Assembly (NCBI GenBank): GCA_023375675.1
Contig: JALQBC010000067.1
Coordinates: 1 to 64,000, forward strand
Origin: Cytospora piceicola
Taxonomy: Eukaryota; Ascomycota; Sordariomycetes; Diaporthales; Cytosporaceae
DNA: 64,000 nucleotides
Reading direction: 5' to 3'
The notes below the pieces were generated by a model that saw only the letters and a program-made list of their open reading frames with translations, made no database searches and had not been told where the DNA came from. A program made the translations under genes and the position numbers. Below are positions 28,601-39,244 of this stretch, piece by piece (position 1 is the stretch's first letter; every line of letters begins with the position of its first letter).

Positions 28601-31600
28601 TTAAGCCAACCTATCGGTCAACGGGCAAAATCGGTGATTGGAGTCGATGAAAGTGGGGTTCCTGCAAATAAACAGGGGTTGATTGGTATCAAGTATGCTT
28701 ACTATCATACTATTCCTGAGCATACAGGAAATAAATTAAGTATAAGTTGAAAACCACAATATCTTAAAACACTGGAGGAAAGTAAAGATGTCACCGAATT
28801 GATACAGACCTTACTAGCTGAGGGATTATCTAAATCTACGAACCCTATAGCCAAATTAGGTTCTAGAATAAAATATTCTCTAAGCTCGCAAGGTGCTCCG
28901 TGTGCTGTATGTGGATCTACAGACTCTGTAGAGATGCACCACACTACACCTATGAAGCAACTGAAAGAGGAGGACGCCTTAAAAAGACATATTAAGGCTA
29001 TAAACATAAAACAGATCCCATTATGTCGTAAACATCACCTTGAGGCACACCGCGGAGACTGAAGATCCGACCCCATAGATATGAAAGACAAGTAATGAAT
29101 AAGCTACAACGGATAATCGGACAAATATCCGAGGAGATGGTAAGCTACGAGGGATACCCGGACGTGATCCTTCCATTCTTAACCTGGAAGCAAATCTCCT
29201 TTCATTATTGGAGAACAAACAAACATAACAATTGGACTTGACAATGAAACCAAGTGGCGTTGGAGAGCCTAGTGACAGGTAACTGTCTCGCTGGGTTCGG
29301 GGAGGACTCGAAGATTCTAATCGAGACGCTGAAAATGATACAGTGATTAGATGTCTATCGTTTTACTCCATACTTTTTATTAGGTGGCGGCGACAAACAA
29401 AGTCAGTTAAGCTATTCTGCCTAAAACTATCAAACTCCGGGGACGCCTTAAAGCTTAAGGTACCAAGTTATAACTGAAAAGTTATATATGGATGAACTAA
29501 TCACTCATGTAAGGTAATAATCCTTAATATAAAGAAAATTCGTTTTCTAAAATAGGCTATCGCGGATCTAAATCAATAAGTATACCAGTTTTTTATTGTA
29601 AAAGAGCAACGAGCATACGGTAGTTATTGTATATATAGGATACAATTAAGATGTGCTCTAAAGAGTTTCTAAAGAAATTCTTAAATCAGAGAATCTTTTC
29701 TTCGCGAAGTGATCCGCGTTTTTTAATCTCAAAAAATCGCAAGTTCGTTCGTAATCAAACAAATGTAACTGTTAAGCGCTTTTTTTCATCTAAAACTCAA
29801 CAAGTTAATCCTAATTTTGGAAGACCTAATGTTGATTCACTACTTAATCCTTGAGCATTAACTGGTTTTATTGACGGTGAAGGTAGTTTCATTATAGGTA
29901 TTTCAAAAAATAATAATAAAGTGGGATGACAAGTTAAGTTAGAATTTTTACTTTCTTTACATGAAGGAGATAAATTTATTTTAGAGAGTATTAAAAATTA
30001 CCTTGGTGTTGGTAATATAATCAAACACCATTCAAAAAATATTATTCATTATCGTATTGCCTCAATCAAAGATTTGGCAAAAATCTTTGATCATTTAGAT
30101 AAATATCCGTTATTAACACAAAAGCGTGCAGACTACGAACTTTTTAAAGAAGGGTATAATCTTGTAATTAACAAACAACATTTAACTATTTCCGGATTAC
30201 ATAGAATAGTTGGATTAAAAGCTTCAATGAATCTGGGTTTATCTGATCTTTTGAAAACAGCTTTTCCTAATGTTATTCCAAATATTAGACCTTTAGTTGT
30301 AAATCCAACTATTGCTGATCCTCAGTGATTAGCTGGTTTTGCGTCAGCTGAAGGTTGTTTTTTTATAGGTATACATAAGTCTTCAACTATTAGAGTAGGT
30401 GTTAATGTACAACTAGAATTCCAGCTTACTCAACACATAAGAGACGAGTTTTTAATAAGAAGTTTCATAGAGTATTTAAATTGCGGGAATGCTCATCAGA
30501 GTAAGAACGTGTTTAGATATCGTGTTAGTAAATTTTCAGATATTTCAGAAAAAATTGTTCCGTTCTTTAAAAAGTATCCGATTTTGGGGATCAAGTCTAA
30601 GGATTTTACAGATTTTTGCGCTGTTGTTGAGTTAATGAATAATAAAAAACATTTAAGTCATGAGGGTATCGAGGAAATACGTAAAGTTAAATCTGGAACA
30701 AATACAGGTCGAGACAAAAGTATTTCAGATACAACTTAATTCGCTGAACTTAAATTTATTTGCAGATTCTCTGATAGCTAGGGATTAAGCTCATGTTTTA
30801 TTTTATTAGGGACAAGTTTACTTTATGCCAATTCAGGTACAACTAATATGGATAGTTTATATGTAATTACTAGTATTAGTGATCTGAATAATGGGGGCTT
30901 CGCCGACGGAAATTCTTGATATAGTGATGACTATATAAATTTTTCTCTCCTAATCTTTACTATAGGATTTTTATTTAAAGTTAGTGCCGCTCCATTTCAT
31001 TTCTGATCTCCTGACCAAGGACCCGGGAAATCCTTTATATTTGGGAATAAACTATCAAACTCCAGGGAAGCCCTAGAACTTCTGGTACCAAGCTATAGTC
31101 GAAAGGCTATAAGTGGATGAAGTAATCACTCATGTATGGTAATAAGCCAAAAGACATCTGAAAAGAACGTGGGTAATCTTGGATCTAAGTCAGTAATATT
31201 GAATAATATTGCTGTAAAAGAGCAACGGGTATACGGTAGTTGGTATGGGTTTCCATATTTAAGATTTACTCTAACGGGTTTTAAAAGAAACTATCAAGTC
31301 AAAAACCTTTCTAATCTAATTATTCAAAAACAATTTTATTCTCAATTATGTAAGGGATATCAAGACAATAACCTTACAGTTGATAATAAACACACTCTAT
31401 TACCGGAGGGATACTCCCAAGCCATTAATGAACCTTGATTTATAACAGGGTTTGCGGATGCTGAAGGGTGCTTTTTGGTTATAGTACGTAAAGCACTAAA
31501 AAACAAATCAGGTTGACAATTAGAACCTAGTTTTATAATCAATCTACATAAAAGAGATGTAGAGCTCTTAAAACTTATTCAAATATATTTTGGAGGTATC

Positions 31601-34600
31601 GGAAGAATAGGAAAAGAGAGAAATGGTTGTTGTGATTTCACTGTAAGTTCTTTGGGCCAAATATTGGATAAAATAATACCTCATTTTGATAAATTTCCTT
31701 TAAAAACTCAAAAGCTTGCTGATTACCTGTTATTTAGAGAGGTAGTTATGATGATGAAAGATAAAGAACATTTAACGGCTGAAGGTTTACAAAAAATAAT
31801 TAACATTAGGGCTACTCTTAATAAAGGGCTAACTCCTGCATTAAAAGAGGCTTTCCCTAATAGTGTCGCTGTACCTAGACCTCAGTTGTCTCATCTTCAT
31901 ACTCTTGTTATTCACCCTCAATGGATAGCGGGTTTTACTTCAGGTGACGGTTCTTTTAAAGTTAATATAAGGGTATCTAAAGCATACAAAGTAGGAGCTC
32001 GTGTGAACATAATTTTTGTTTTAACTCAACATGTTAGAGATGAATCTTTACTTAAAAGTTTAGTTCATTTCTTTGGGTGCGGTCAAGCTTATTCTTATGA
32101 AAATCATACAGAATATATATCTCAGTCTTTCAAAGATAATTACGAAAAGATTTTACCTTTTTTCCGTAAATATCCTGTTATTGGTGTAAAGTTACAAGAT
32201 TTCGAGGATTGAGTAAAGGTGGCGGAGTTGATCAAAATGAAGGCTCATCTTACTAATGAAGGTTTTGATCATATTCGTCAAATAAGTAGGGGTATGAATA
32301 AAGGTAGATATGTTGAATAAAACTGAGTTGTGTTGGCTCCTAATCCCCCCCCCCCTACTGTATATATATTCTTATTGTTTTAGTTAATTATATTAGTCTT
32401 TACGAAGTGTGCTTAGTTTTAAAGTTGTTCTTTTTTTTTATTAGTAGGATAAATTTGACCTCCGTGGACGTTTATGATGCTATTCCTACTATAGTAACTA
32501 CATTTGTAGCAATTATAGCTAAAATATCTATCTTTATATTTTTATTAGAATTAGTTTATTACACTAATCATTATTTATTTAATTTTAATTGAACTTATGG
32601 TTTACTTGTAAGTTCGTTACTTTCATTAATAGTAGGAACAGTTTTAGGTTTAACACAGTTCCGAATAAAAAGATTATTTGCATACAGATACGTCAAGTGT
32701 TTCTACTGTGTGCTAAACTGCCAAACTCCGGGGACGCCTTAAAGCTTTGGATACCAAACCTCAGAGGAAAGGCTGAAGGCGGATGAATTAATTACTCATG
32801 TATGGTAACAAGTCAAAAGATGACCCTTCACTTCGAAGTAGCTTCAGTTCGTTAAATTTCTACTTCATTGTGTAGGGGAGCAAAACCAAATTTTTGTTTT
32901 GTTCTCGAAAGAAAAATAGGCTATCGCGGATCTAAATCAGACAATATTTGTTTGTAAAAGAGCAACGAGTAGACGGTAGTTATTGCAAGGTTTATACCTT
33001 GCAATTAAGGTGTACTCTATTTAGGTAAGCCATTTATATACCATTATGTGCCTAAGTATATTAAGTTACAATCTCATATTTACCTTACCTAACAGTATCT
33101 AAGAGAAAAGCTAAAATCATCGCTAGATTTTACAGTATTCTTGCTTACCCTAATATCCAGTTAGGGTGAAGCGCGCTTTTATATTGAAAATACCAACTTT
33201 TTATTATTAACATTAATTATATATTTACACTATCTAATTAGCCATTTCTTATTTTAGACCAAATCTAATTTTTTCCAAAATGAAAAAACCTAGCCCTGGT
33301 TCATTATTATCTGGTATCGCCTCCTTACGAAGTGCGGGTGGTGATTAGAAGCTAAACGCTTCGCGGTATATCCGTAGTGTAGTCGCTGTGTAGTCACCTT
33401 TCAAGGGTGCAGTTAGTCACCGCGCTGGTGCATGCTAGACACAAGCTTTAGGCAATACTCAGATACACCCCCCCCCCCCTATGAGAGGATTTATTTTGCG
33501 TGCCGTTGTAGCACGCACACATACTTATTTATGTGTAACGACTGATTATGTCTTAATAGATAGGGCTCTGATCGAACGCAATACCAGGAAGGGGAGCTTC
33601 AGAAGAAGAGCTTCATCTTCTATATGTGAGTTAGACTGTAATAGTGTCAGAAACGTATATGTCTTAGTAGCTCAGATCAGTGAATTGACGTGACGTGATT
33701 AGTGAAAGAGTTGCTGATTTCAGTAGACTATTAGTGATATGACAGTTGGAATAGTGGACCACTGATCCGTAAAGGGTGCACTCGTGTAGGCTCTCAAGTA
33801 CACTTTCCGGTTATAGCGGATAGGTAGGCATAAACAGTACAACAACAGCCTTTAAATTATATTATAAGCCAATCAGGAGGCGAGGTCTGAGTAACCAGTG
33901 CAAAAAAAATATATATATAAACCATGAAACAAATGAATTCTTTACAAATTTTTTTTTAATCTTATTTAGCTTGTAATTTCGCCTCAAGAAAGTTCGTTAC
34001 AAATAGTTTTAATGTGATTAAGACTATTAACCCTTTCTTTATAACTGGGTTGACTGATGGTGAAGGTAGTTTTGTATCTATTATCAGAAATAATCCTAGT
34101 TCTCGTTTAGGGTGACGTGTTGAAGTTCTTTTTCAAATAGCACTTCACCAAAAAGATTTGAAGCTTTTAAATTCTATCAAAGCTTATTTTGGGGATATAG
34201 GATCTATCGCCAAGACCAATAAAGATATGTATGCTTTTAGAGTAACTTCTCTAAAATAAATCTTGGCATATGTATTGCCTCATTTTGATATGTATCCTTT
34301 AATAACACAAAAAAAAGGCAGACTATCTTTTATTTAAAGAGATTGCTCTGATGATGAAAAAAGGGGGACATCTTAAAGAGGCAGGTCTTCAACTAATAGT
34401 GAATATTCGTGCTTCACTAAATCTAGGTTTGTCGGATGTCTTAAAGGCAGCTTTCCCCAATACTATACCCGCAGCTCGGCCTTTAATATCTAAACAAGAA
34501 ATACCACATCCAGAATGAATGGCTGGATTTGTTACAGGTGAGGGAACTTTTTTTGTTAAAATAAATAAAGGTCGTAATAGAGCTGGAATAGGTGTTCAAT

Positions 34601-37552
34601 TAGTTTTTCAAGTCGCTCAACATACACGAGATATAGAACTAATGAAAAGTTTTGTATCTTACTTCAAATGTGGTCAATATGTTAGACCTATTCAAAAAGA
34701 ATGAGGGTATTTTCAGTGTACCAAATTTTTGGATAATTATGATATAATTAAACAATTTTTTATTGAACATCCTATTCAAGGGGGGAAAAGCCTATGATTT
34801 CTCGGATTGACTAGAAGTCGCAGAAATGATTCAAAAGGGAGATCACTTAACTGAAGAAGGGTCTACTAATATTGTTAATATAAAAGCTGGTATGAATACA
34901 GGTAGACTGTAAATTTCTACCAGACTCTCCTGGTTTTGGAGAGAGGGGGCCCGACGAAGTAGCAGGGTCCCCTCCTGATGAAATAAGGAGGGGGGAAGTT
35001 GGATTATTTATTAGCAAGGTGGGTTCGCTAGATCTAAAAAGGACCTTTACAGGTAGTGATCTATGCCAGGCTGCCTTGCCTTGTGTAAATCTTGAATACC
35101 CCTCAAGTAATAGTATTAGTATTACTTGAAGCTAGTTTATGGTGCGTGTGTAATTTTAATATATAAGGTACGGCTTACAACTAAGACAGTACTATTTCTC
35201 ATCTAGGTTTTATTTTATTAGCTCTTACTATTTCTAGTGTTGAATCAACTCAAGCATTTATATTTTATTTAATGCAATATTCAATTAGTAATTTAAATGC
35301 ATTTATTATCTTAGTTACTATAGGATTTTCTTTATATTGTTATGTAAATGATAATAAAGAAGATAAAGAATTATTAGACAAAAATAATTCTCCTGTACAG
35401 CTAATTAGCCAATTAAAAGGATATTTTTATATAAACCCTATGTTATCTTTAAGTTTAGCTATTACTATCTTTTCTTTTGCGGGTATACCACCTTTAATGG
35501 GGTTTTTTGCAAAACAGATGGTTTTAAGTGCAGCTTTAGATAATGGTTACATATTCCTATCTTTAATTGCAATACTTACTAGTGTAATAGGAGCAGTATA
35601 TTATTTAACTATAATTAAAGAAATTTTCTTTTTCTCTTCTGAATATAAAATAAATCCATTATGGCAGCGAAGCAGCCGTCTTCAACAGGATCTTAAAGGT
35701 AGAATTTACGGCGGCGTAGTCGCAGGGAAATCTGCCCATAAAGGCGCAGCCTTATTTGAATCTATTAGATTTAATCATAATAATATAGTTATGTCTAGCC
35801 CTATGGCTATTACAATTTCTATAATAAGTTTAGCAATTTTATTATTTATGTTTATGAATCGTGAATGATTAAGTATGGGTACCTTTAACCTCCTATTCTT
35901 ACTATGTGCTAAGGAGTGTTCTGCTTGTGATTTATTACTGCTATTAAATATAAACAGATTTGTATCAAATACATATCTAACAAGCTTTCTTAAGGGTTAT
36001 TTTAGTACGTACAATCGATTGTCAAGTACCCATGGTTCGATTGCCTCCATTAATCGGGTTAGGTATATGGCTACTACTCGATTATCTTCTATCCTTCCTC
36101 AACAAACCCTCGGGTACTCAACCATTAGTCAGAAGACTCAGCCTATCTCACCTTGATTTATATCAGGTTATTCAGATGCAGAAGGTTGTTTCAAGGTTGG
36201 CCTTCAAAAGAATCCTAATGGTAAATTCTATGTCCGACCCTCGTTCCAGATACATGTTCACTCAAAAGATAATTTATTATTAATGCAAATTAAAGCTTAT
36301 TTTCAAGATATAGGGAATATTTATATTAGTGGTGATAAGTCAAAATTCACGGTAAGATCTTTAGACGAGATTTTAAAAATCATTACACACTTTGATAATT
36401 ACCCTTTAATAACTCAAAAAAAAGCGGATTTCATATTATTTAAGCAAATAATAGATAAAGTAGTTAAGGGGGAACATTTATCAGCCAAGGGGTTACAAGA
36501 AATTGTGAATATTCGTGGCTCTATAAATATGGGTTTATCTGATTCCTTGAAGGCTATTTTCCCTAATACTATCCCTGTCACTAGACCCCTGATAAAAATT
36601 ATTACTATCCCTCACCCTGAATGAATGGCTGGGTTTGTTTCAGGTGAGGGTTGCTTTTTAGTTCAAATGGCTAAATATGGTAAAGGTAAATTAGATGGGG
36701 TTTCATTAAGCTTTAAGGTATCTCAACATTTGAGAGATGAGTTACTGTTAAGGTCATTTATTTCTTTTTTTGAGTGTGGCCTATTCAATTACCACCGCGG
36801 AAATAGCAAGTCGGGGTCAGGGGTATTTATAGTTAGAAAATTTGCGGATATCTCAGATAAAATACTTCCATTTTTTAATGACCATGAGATAAGAGGTATT
36901 AAAAGAGAGGATTTTGAAGACTGAGCTAGAGTAGCCGAATTAATGAAATCTAAGGCTCATCTAACCGAAGACGGAGTAAAGAAGATCCGTGTGATTATAT
37001 CTGGTATGAATACACTAAGATAATTTTTAGGGCGGCTGCTTAGGTAGGAAGCCACCTCTACTTCGTGTAGCGGTGACTTTGTTATTTATAGTACTTAGCC
37101 GAGATGTAATAGGTTGCCCGTAAAATTTGGCTATTGTTAATGATGGTCTAATTTTAAAAAAACATTGGATAAATTGCAAGAATATCAACACCCCGATGTT
37201 TATTTGATAATTTGCAGCGTAGTTTATCTTAGTTTTATTATTAGAGAGATCTCTAAGAGTACTCACTCTAACGATATAAGATAAAAACGTTCAACGACTA
37301 ATTGGTGAGTAAAACACACAATAATCCTATATAAGATCCAATACCTACTTACCAATTAATATGGCATTACTGATAGTGAAGATCACATCTGATCTCCAAT
37401 AATCGTCAGCTATTTAAAACTAAGTAGGGAATAACATAGTCTGAACAATATAGTGATATATTGAAAAATGAATTATAGTTAAGGTTTCTTTACTAACTAA
37501 TTAATTCTTAACACCCTTGACCATATTGGTACTATTTTTATTTAATTCTTAG
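19681..37552 (+). CDS. nad2: NADH dehydrogenase subunit 2 (9 exons)
   Basis: Membrane proton-pumping subunit of complex I. Exons: 19681-19941, 22195-22314, 23836-23932, 26556-26615, 29372-29385, 30782-31012, 32467-32683, 35186-35880, 37529-37552. Joined they give 572 residues with the fungal nad2 hallmarks [66 protein letters not shown] and [20 protein letters not shown]. Introns 3 and 4 are group II; the rest are group I. Two segments (about 30890-30910, NNGGFADG; and 35655-35740, between YKINP and FESIRF) look like GC-rich in-frame insertions relative to the usual protein. The stop TAG abuts the ATG of nad3. The last exon (8 codons including the stop) and the exon 4/5 joins are the least certain. 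Confidence 0.93.
20205..21215 (+). repeat. Direct repeat flanking a GC-richer insert in nad2 intron 1
   Basis: About 20208-20272 and 21151-21215 match closely over TTCGAGAGAAAC, TCGGAATCCCATCTAACCA and TAAATACATATAAA. Between them, 20280-20890 is clearly GC-richer than the introns around it, has a C run near 20490-20500, and ends in GTGCGTAAAAAAATATATAT. The insert codes for nothing recognisable on either strand. Confidence 0.8.
20902..22149 (+). CDS. LAGLIDADG homing endonuclease (nad2 intron 1)
   Basis: 415 codons from an ATG just after the GC-rich insert; an AT-rich stretch with TATATATAAA precedes the start. Motifs [10 protein letters not shown] (about residue 125) and [10 protein letters not shown] (about 284). 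The first 80 residues are hydrophobic and seem to come from the insert; the part that normally joins the core ([14 protein letters not shown]) follows at about residue 90. Single intact frame using TGA as Trp. Confidence 0.88.
22315..23706 (+). CDS. LAGLIDADG homing endonuclease, fused to nad2 exon 2
   Basis: The frame runs unbroken from exon 2 through the whole core and the enzyme. An internal ATG at 22681, right after the core, is a plausible alternative start. Motifs [10 protein letters not shown] (about residue 178 from the intron start) and [10 protein letters not shown] (about 334). Intact. Confidence 0.9.
22315..23835 (+). mobile_element. nad2 intron 2, group I with LAGLIDADG ORF
   Basis: Between IIEYP and LILLFI. 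Core blocks CCAAATTCCGGGGACATCC, GATAATCGCGGATCTAAATC, GTAAAAGAGCAACGAGTAGA and GGTGTACTCTAA. T/G rule satisfied. Confidence 0.9.
23933..26331 (+). CDS. group II intron reverse transcriptase/maturase with HNH domain, broken
   Basis: Continuous with nad2 exon 3 ([10 protein letters not shown]...), as usual for mitochondrial group II ORFs. Fingers and palm motifs include [12 protein letters not shown] near 24808, [12 protein letters not shown] near 24907, [15 protein letters not shown] near 25149 and the catalytic YADD at 25420. An X/maturase region follows. The HNH begins [14 protein letters not shown] near 26114, but a TAA at 26218-26220 ends the frame. The second half ([17 protein letters not shown]) continues in the same frame to TAA 26329-26331. 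So the RT looks complete while the endonuclease is cut by a nonsense codon. Confidence 0.88.
23933..26555 (+). mobile_element. nad2 intron 3, group II
   Basis: Starts GTGCG directly after ...QSYG, the group II 5' consensus, and ends in AC before the codon TG-TAT-TTA. Domain V is visible at about 26498-26533 (GAGCCGTATGATGGGAAAC ... ACGTACGGTTC). The intron is GC-richer than the flanking group I introns. Confidence 0.92.
26616..29095 (+). CDS. group II intron reverse transcriptase/maturase with HNH endonuclease
   Basis: About 826 codons reading on from exon 4 with many TGA-Trp codons and no break. A long N-terminal region (26616-27250), then [13 protein letters not shown] near 27509, [14 protein letters not shown] near 27602, [14 protein letters not shown] near 27842, catalytic YADD at 28070, a maturase X region, and an HNH domain ([14 protein letters not shown] near 28910; [14 protein letters not shown] near 29015). 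All the expected HNH histidines and cysteines are present, in contrast to the intron 3 protein. Likely a working retroelement and splicing maturase. Confidence 0.92.
26616..29371 (+). mobile_element. nad2 intron 4, group II
   Basis: Separated from intron 3 by a 60-nt exon. Domain V-like segment near 29261-29305 (GAGCCTAGTGACAGG ... TCGCTGGGTTC). The end AT fits the group II AY rule. The 5' end reads TGGCG rather than GTGCG, so the junction may be shifted by one base. Confidence 0.85.
29386..30781 (+). mobile_element. nad2 intron 5, group I with LAGLIDADG ORF
   Basis: Inserted 14 nt after the group II intron 4. Core blocks CAAACTCCGGGGACGCC, GCTATCGCGGATCTAAATC, GTAAAAGAGCAACGAGCATA and GATGTGCTCTAAAGAG. 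T/G rule satisfied. Confidence 0.9.
29651..30739 (+). CDS. LAGLIDADG homing endonuclease (nad2 intron 5)
   Basis: 362 codons from an ATG that lies in the last conserved core block, so not exon-fused. Motifs LTGFIDGEG (about residue 69) and LAGFASAEG (about 227). The second motif has Ser in place of the usual second-position acid, but the final acid is kept. Intact. Confidence 0.9.
31013..32320 (+). CDS. LAGLIDADG homing endonuclease, fused to nad2 exon 6
   Basis: 435 codons reading on from exon 6; ATG 31136 inside the core is an alternative start. Motifs [10 protein letters not shown] (about residue 142) and [10 protein letters not shown] (about 304). Intact with TGA as Trp. Confidence 0.9.
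31013..32466 (+). mobile_element. nad2 intron 6, group I with LAGLIDADG ORF
   Basis: Between HFWSP and DVYDAIP. Core blocks CTATCAAACTCCAGGGAAGC, GGTAATCTTGGATCTAAGTC, GTAAAAGAGCAACGGGTATA and TTTACTCTAACGGGTTTT. Near 32339-32355 a C run with CTCCTAATCC is a half copy of the GAGCAATTCGTG hairpin family. Confidence 0.9.
33017..33925. other. Insert in nad2 intron 7, no gene
   Basis: Starts in the conserved GGTGTACTCT block and ends in CAGTGCAAAAAAAATATATA, nearly the same end as the insert of nad2 intron 1 (GTGCGTAAAAAAATATATAT). It has a C run near 33467-33479 like the other insert, and GC-rich hairpin-forming parts. The 71-codon frame at 33481 has no domain. Possibly the same kind of element as at 20280-20890. 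Confidence 0.5.
34015..34912 (+). pseudogene. LAGLIDADG endonuclease pseudogene (nad2 intron 7)
   Basis: Both motif regions are readable: [10 protein letters not shown] near 34038 and [10 protein letters not shown] near 34516. The frame is broken by a TAA at about 34257, a shift in an A run near 34311-34319 (QKKADYLLF has lost frame) and a shift near 34781-34788 in a G/A run. Close relatives in nad2 introns 5, 6 and 8 are intact. Confidence 0.85.
35881..37023 (+). CDS. LAGLIDADG homing endonuclease, fused to nad2 exon 8
   Basis: 380 codons after exon 8. Motifs [10 protein letters not shown] (about residue 93) and [10 protein letters not shown] (about 249). Intact, TGA as Trp. Because it follows WLSMG so near the nad2 stop, the fused product would be nad2 plus enzyme. 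Confidence 0.88.
35881..37528 (+). mobile_element. nad2 intron 8, group I with LAGLIDADG ORF
   Basis: Almost at the end of nad2 (after WLSMG). The 3' part has GGATAAATTGCAAGAA near 37168, GTTCAACGACTAATTGG near 37289 and AACATAGTCTGAAC near 37433, a core type unlike the other nad2 introns but like cox2 introns 5 and 6. Confidence 0.8.
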
Positions 37553-38002
37553 ATGAGTTCAATGACATTATTTATATTATTTGTTAGTATTATAGCCATT
37601 TTATTTTTATTTCTTAATTTATTATTTGCTCCTCACAATCCATACGCAGAAAAATTCTCGAGTTTCGAGTGTGGTTTTCATAGTTTTTTGGGTCAAAATA
37701 GATCTCAATTCAATGTAAAGTTTTTTATCTTTGGACTTGTTTTCTTGCTTTTTGACTTAGAAATAACTCTAGTATTCCCGTATGCTGTTAGTCAAAATTT
37801 AAACGGTATTTATGGATTAATCATAGTATTAATCTTTTTGGTTATAGTTACGATAGGGTTTATTTACGAGCTTGGAAAGGGGGCCTTGAAAATAGATAGT
37901 AAGCAAAATCTTACTAATATTTCTGGAGATACCCGTTCTAAGGTTTCAATTTCTTTTTTAGGTAATACTTCGGCAAAGCCGAAGAAATTCCTTAAGCTTT
38001 AA
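37553..38002 (+). CDS. nad3: NADH dehydrogenase subunit 3
   Basis: Complex I membrane subunit. 149 residues, with [17 protein letters not shown] (the conserved Cys loop), [16 protein letters not shown] and a C-terminal YELGKGALK. Typical fungal nad3 is around 120-135 residues; this one has an extra tail after about residue 125 that passes through a small hairpin (CTTCGGCAAAGCCGAAG, 37970-37986). The ATG directly follows the nad2 TAG. A second, truncated nad3 3' end lies at 39245-39485, so the present 3' end may have been replaced. Confidence 0.95.
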   Translation: MSSMTLFILFVSIIAILFLFLNLLFAPHNPYAEKFSSFECGFHSFLGQNRSQFNVKFFIFGLVFLLFDLEITLVFPYAVSQNLNGIYGLIIVLIFLVIVTIGFIYELGKGALKIDSKQNLTNISGDTRSKVSISFLGNTSAKPKKFLKL

Positions 38003-38129
38003 AAACAATACTCCCTAATTTAGGGGGGGATAAGGTTAGTACAGAATCTTCTGGACTATCCTTATCCCCCCCCCCCCCCCCTCTCTCTTTCTTAAGAGAA
38101 GGTTTTCTGTACATCCTTTGTTAATCATT

Positions 38130-39129
38130 AATAATTTAGTTTCAGGTTGTATATCTCGTACTCTTAGTTCTATTCATACAAAAAATTTAAAATCGACAGT
38201 CGCATTAGATGAAATAACACCTAAAAAAAGTTTACCCTAATGTTGATAAATGTAAAGTTGAAATTTTACAAGATAATAGTAGGTTAACTGGTATTTACCG
38301 TTGAGTTAATATTTCTAATGGGAAATATTATATAGGTTCAGCTATTAATTTAAGAGAAATATTTGTTAATTCTTTTAATATTCATCACTTAATTAGTAAT
38401 GATTCTATGTCTATTTGTAGGGCTTTAATTAAATATGGTTATTCATCATTCCGGTTAGAAATACTCGAATATTGCGATCCTGACAAAAGGTTTGATCGGG
38501 AAAATTTTTATATAAATGAATGTAAACCTTAGTATAATATATTAAAGTTTGCTAATACTATGCCTTCCAGACTAGGTAGATTAGTTAGTGAAAAATATAG
38601 GCTTAAAGCTAGAATGAGCAACTCTTCCTAACCCTCTTCATTGATGAAGAGGGTAGGGTAGGGGGGGGACCCCTTTAGGGGGGGGGACCACCGAGGGTCC
38701 CCGTGCCTCTGCACTCCTGCAGAGGAAAAGGGGAAGAACCGAAATTTCCGTTACGGATATCTTAACTGGTAAGGAGACTATCTATCCTTCAATTAATGCC
38801 GCCGCGGACGCATTTGGTATAAACAGTGGGGTAATTATTATGTGTTTTAAGAGAAATAACCCGGATAAGCCTTATATAAATAAGTATATATCTAAAAAGC
38901 TAGAAAGCACGCCTATTAAAAAAAAAGACCTGAGCCGGAAACTGATAAGTGAAAGGCAGGGGTATAAATAGAAGTGTTAGATTTTCCTACTAATATAACA
39001 AGTATTTACCCTTCCATACGAGAGGCAAGTCGAAATTTAAATACAGTGCATTCTACTTTACGAAAATGTATGGAAAAGCCTGAACCTTACTTAGGCAGAT
39101 ATGAAAAAAAAATCTTTTTTTTTGTGTAA
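38130..39129 (+). pseudogene. GIY-YIG endonuclease pseudogene downstream of nad3
   Basis: The domain reads TGIYRWVNISNGKYYIGSA near 38291-38346, then [17 protein letters not shown] near 38428, but a TAG follows at about 38530 and there are further stops and shifts. A GC-rich insert (CCCTCTTCAT/ATGAAGAGGG hairpin plus G runs, 38630-38735) splits it. A tail with IRKASRNLNT-like helix-turn-helix sequence ends at TAA 39129. Confidence 0.75.
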
Positions 39130-39244
39130 TATAGTTTTCGTCTGCACATATACAATAGCCCCTCTCCAATTAAATCGGAGCTACCTTAGTTCATATTTTG
39201 ACTTGCGCATGAACTGGTTGCACCAGATGATGTGGATACCACTG

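Larger units (their letters stand above)
32684..35185 (+). mobile_element. nad2 intron 7, group I, with insert and dead endonuclease
   Basis: Between LFAY and STISHLGF. Core blocks CCAAACTCCGGGGACGCC, GCTATCGCGGATCTAAATC and GTAAAAGAGCAACGAGTAGA. After GGTGTACTCT the usual sequence is interrupted by about 900 nt (33017-33925) before the decayed endonuclease. Confidence 0.85.

Noticed and set aside
23933..29371. Retrotransposon rather than group II introns
   Set aside because: GTGCG start, domain V, exact restoration of the nad2 protein on removal, and maturase-HNH layout identify group II introns.
33481..33693. 71-codon ORF in the insert of nad2 intron 7
   Set aside because: No domain, lies in a structured non-coding insert, no support beyond being open.
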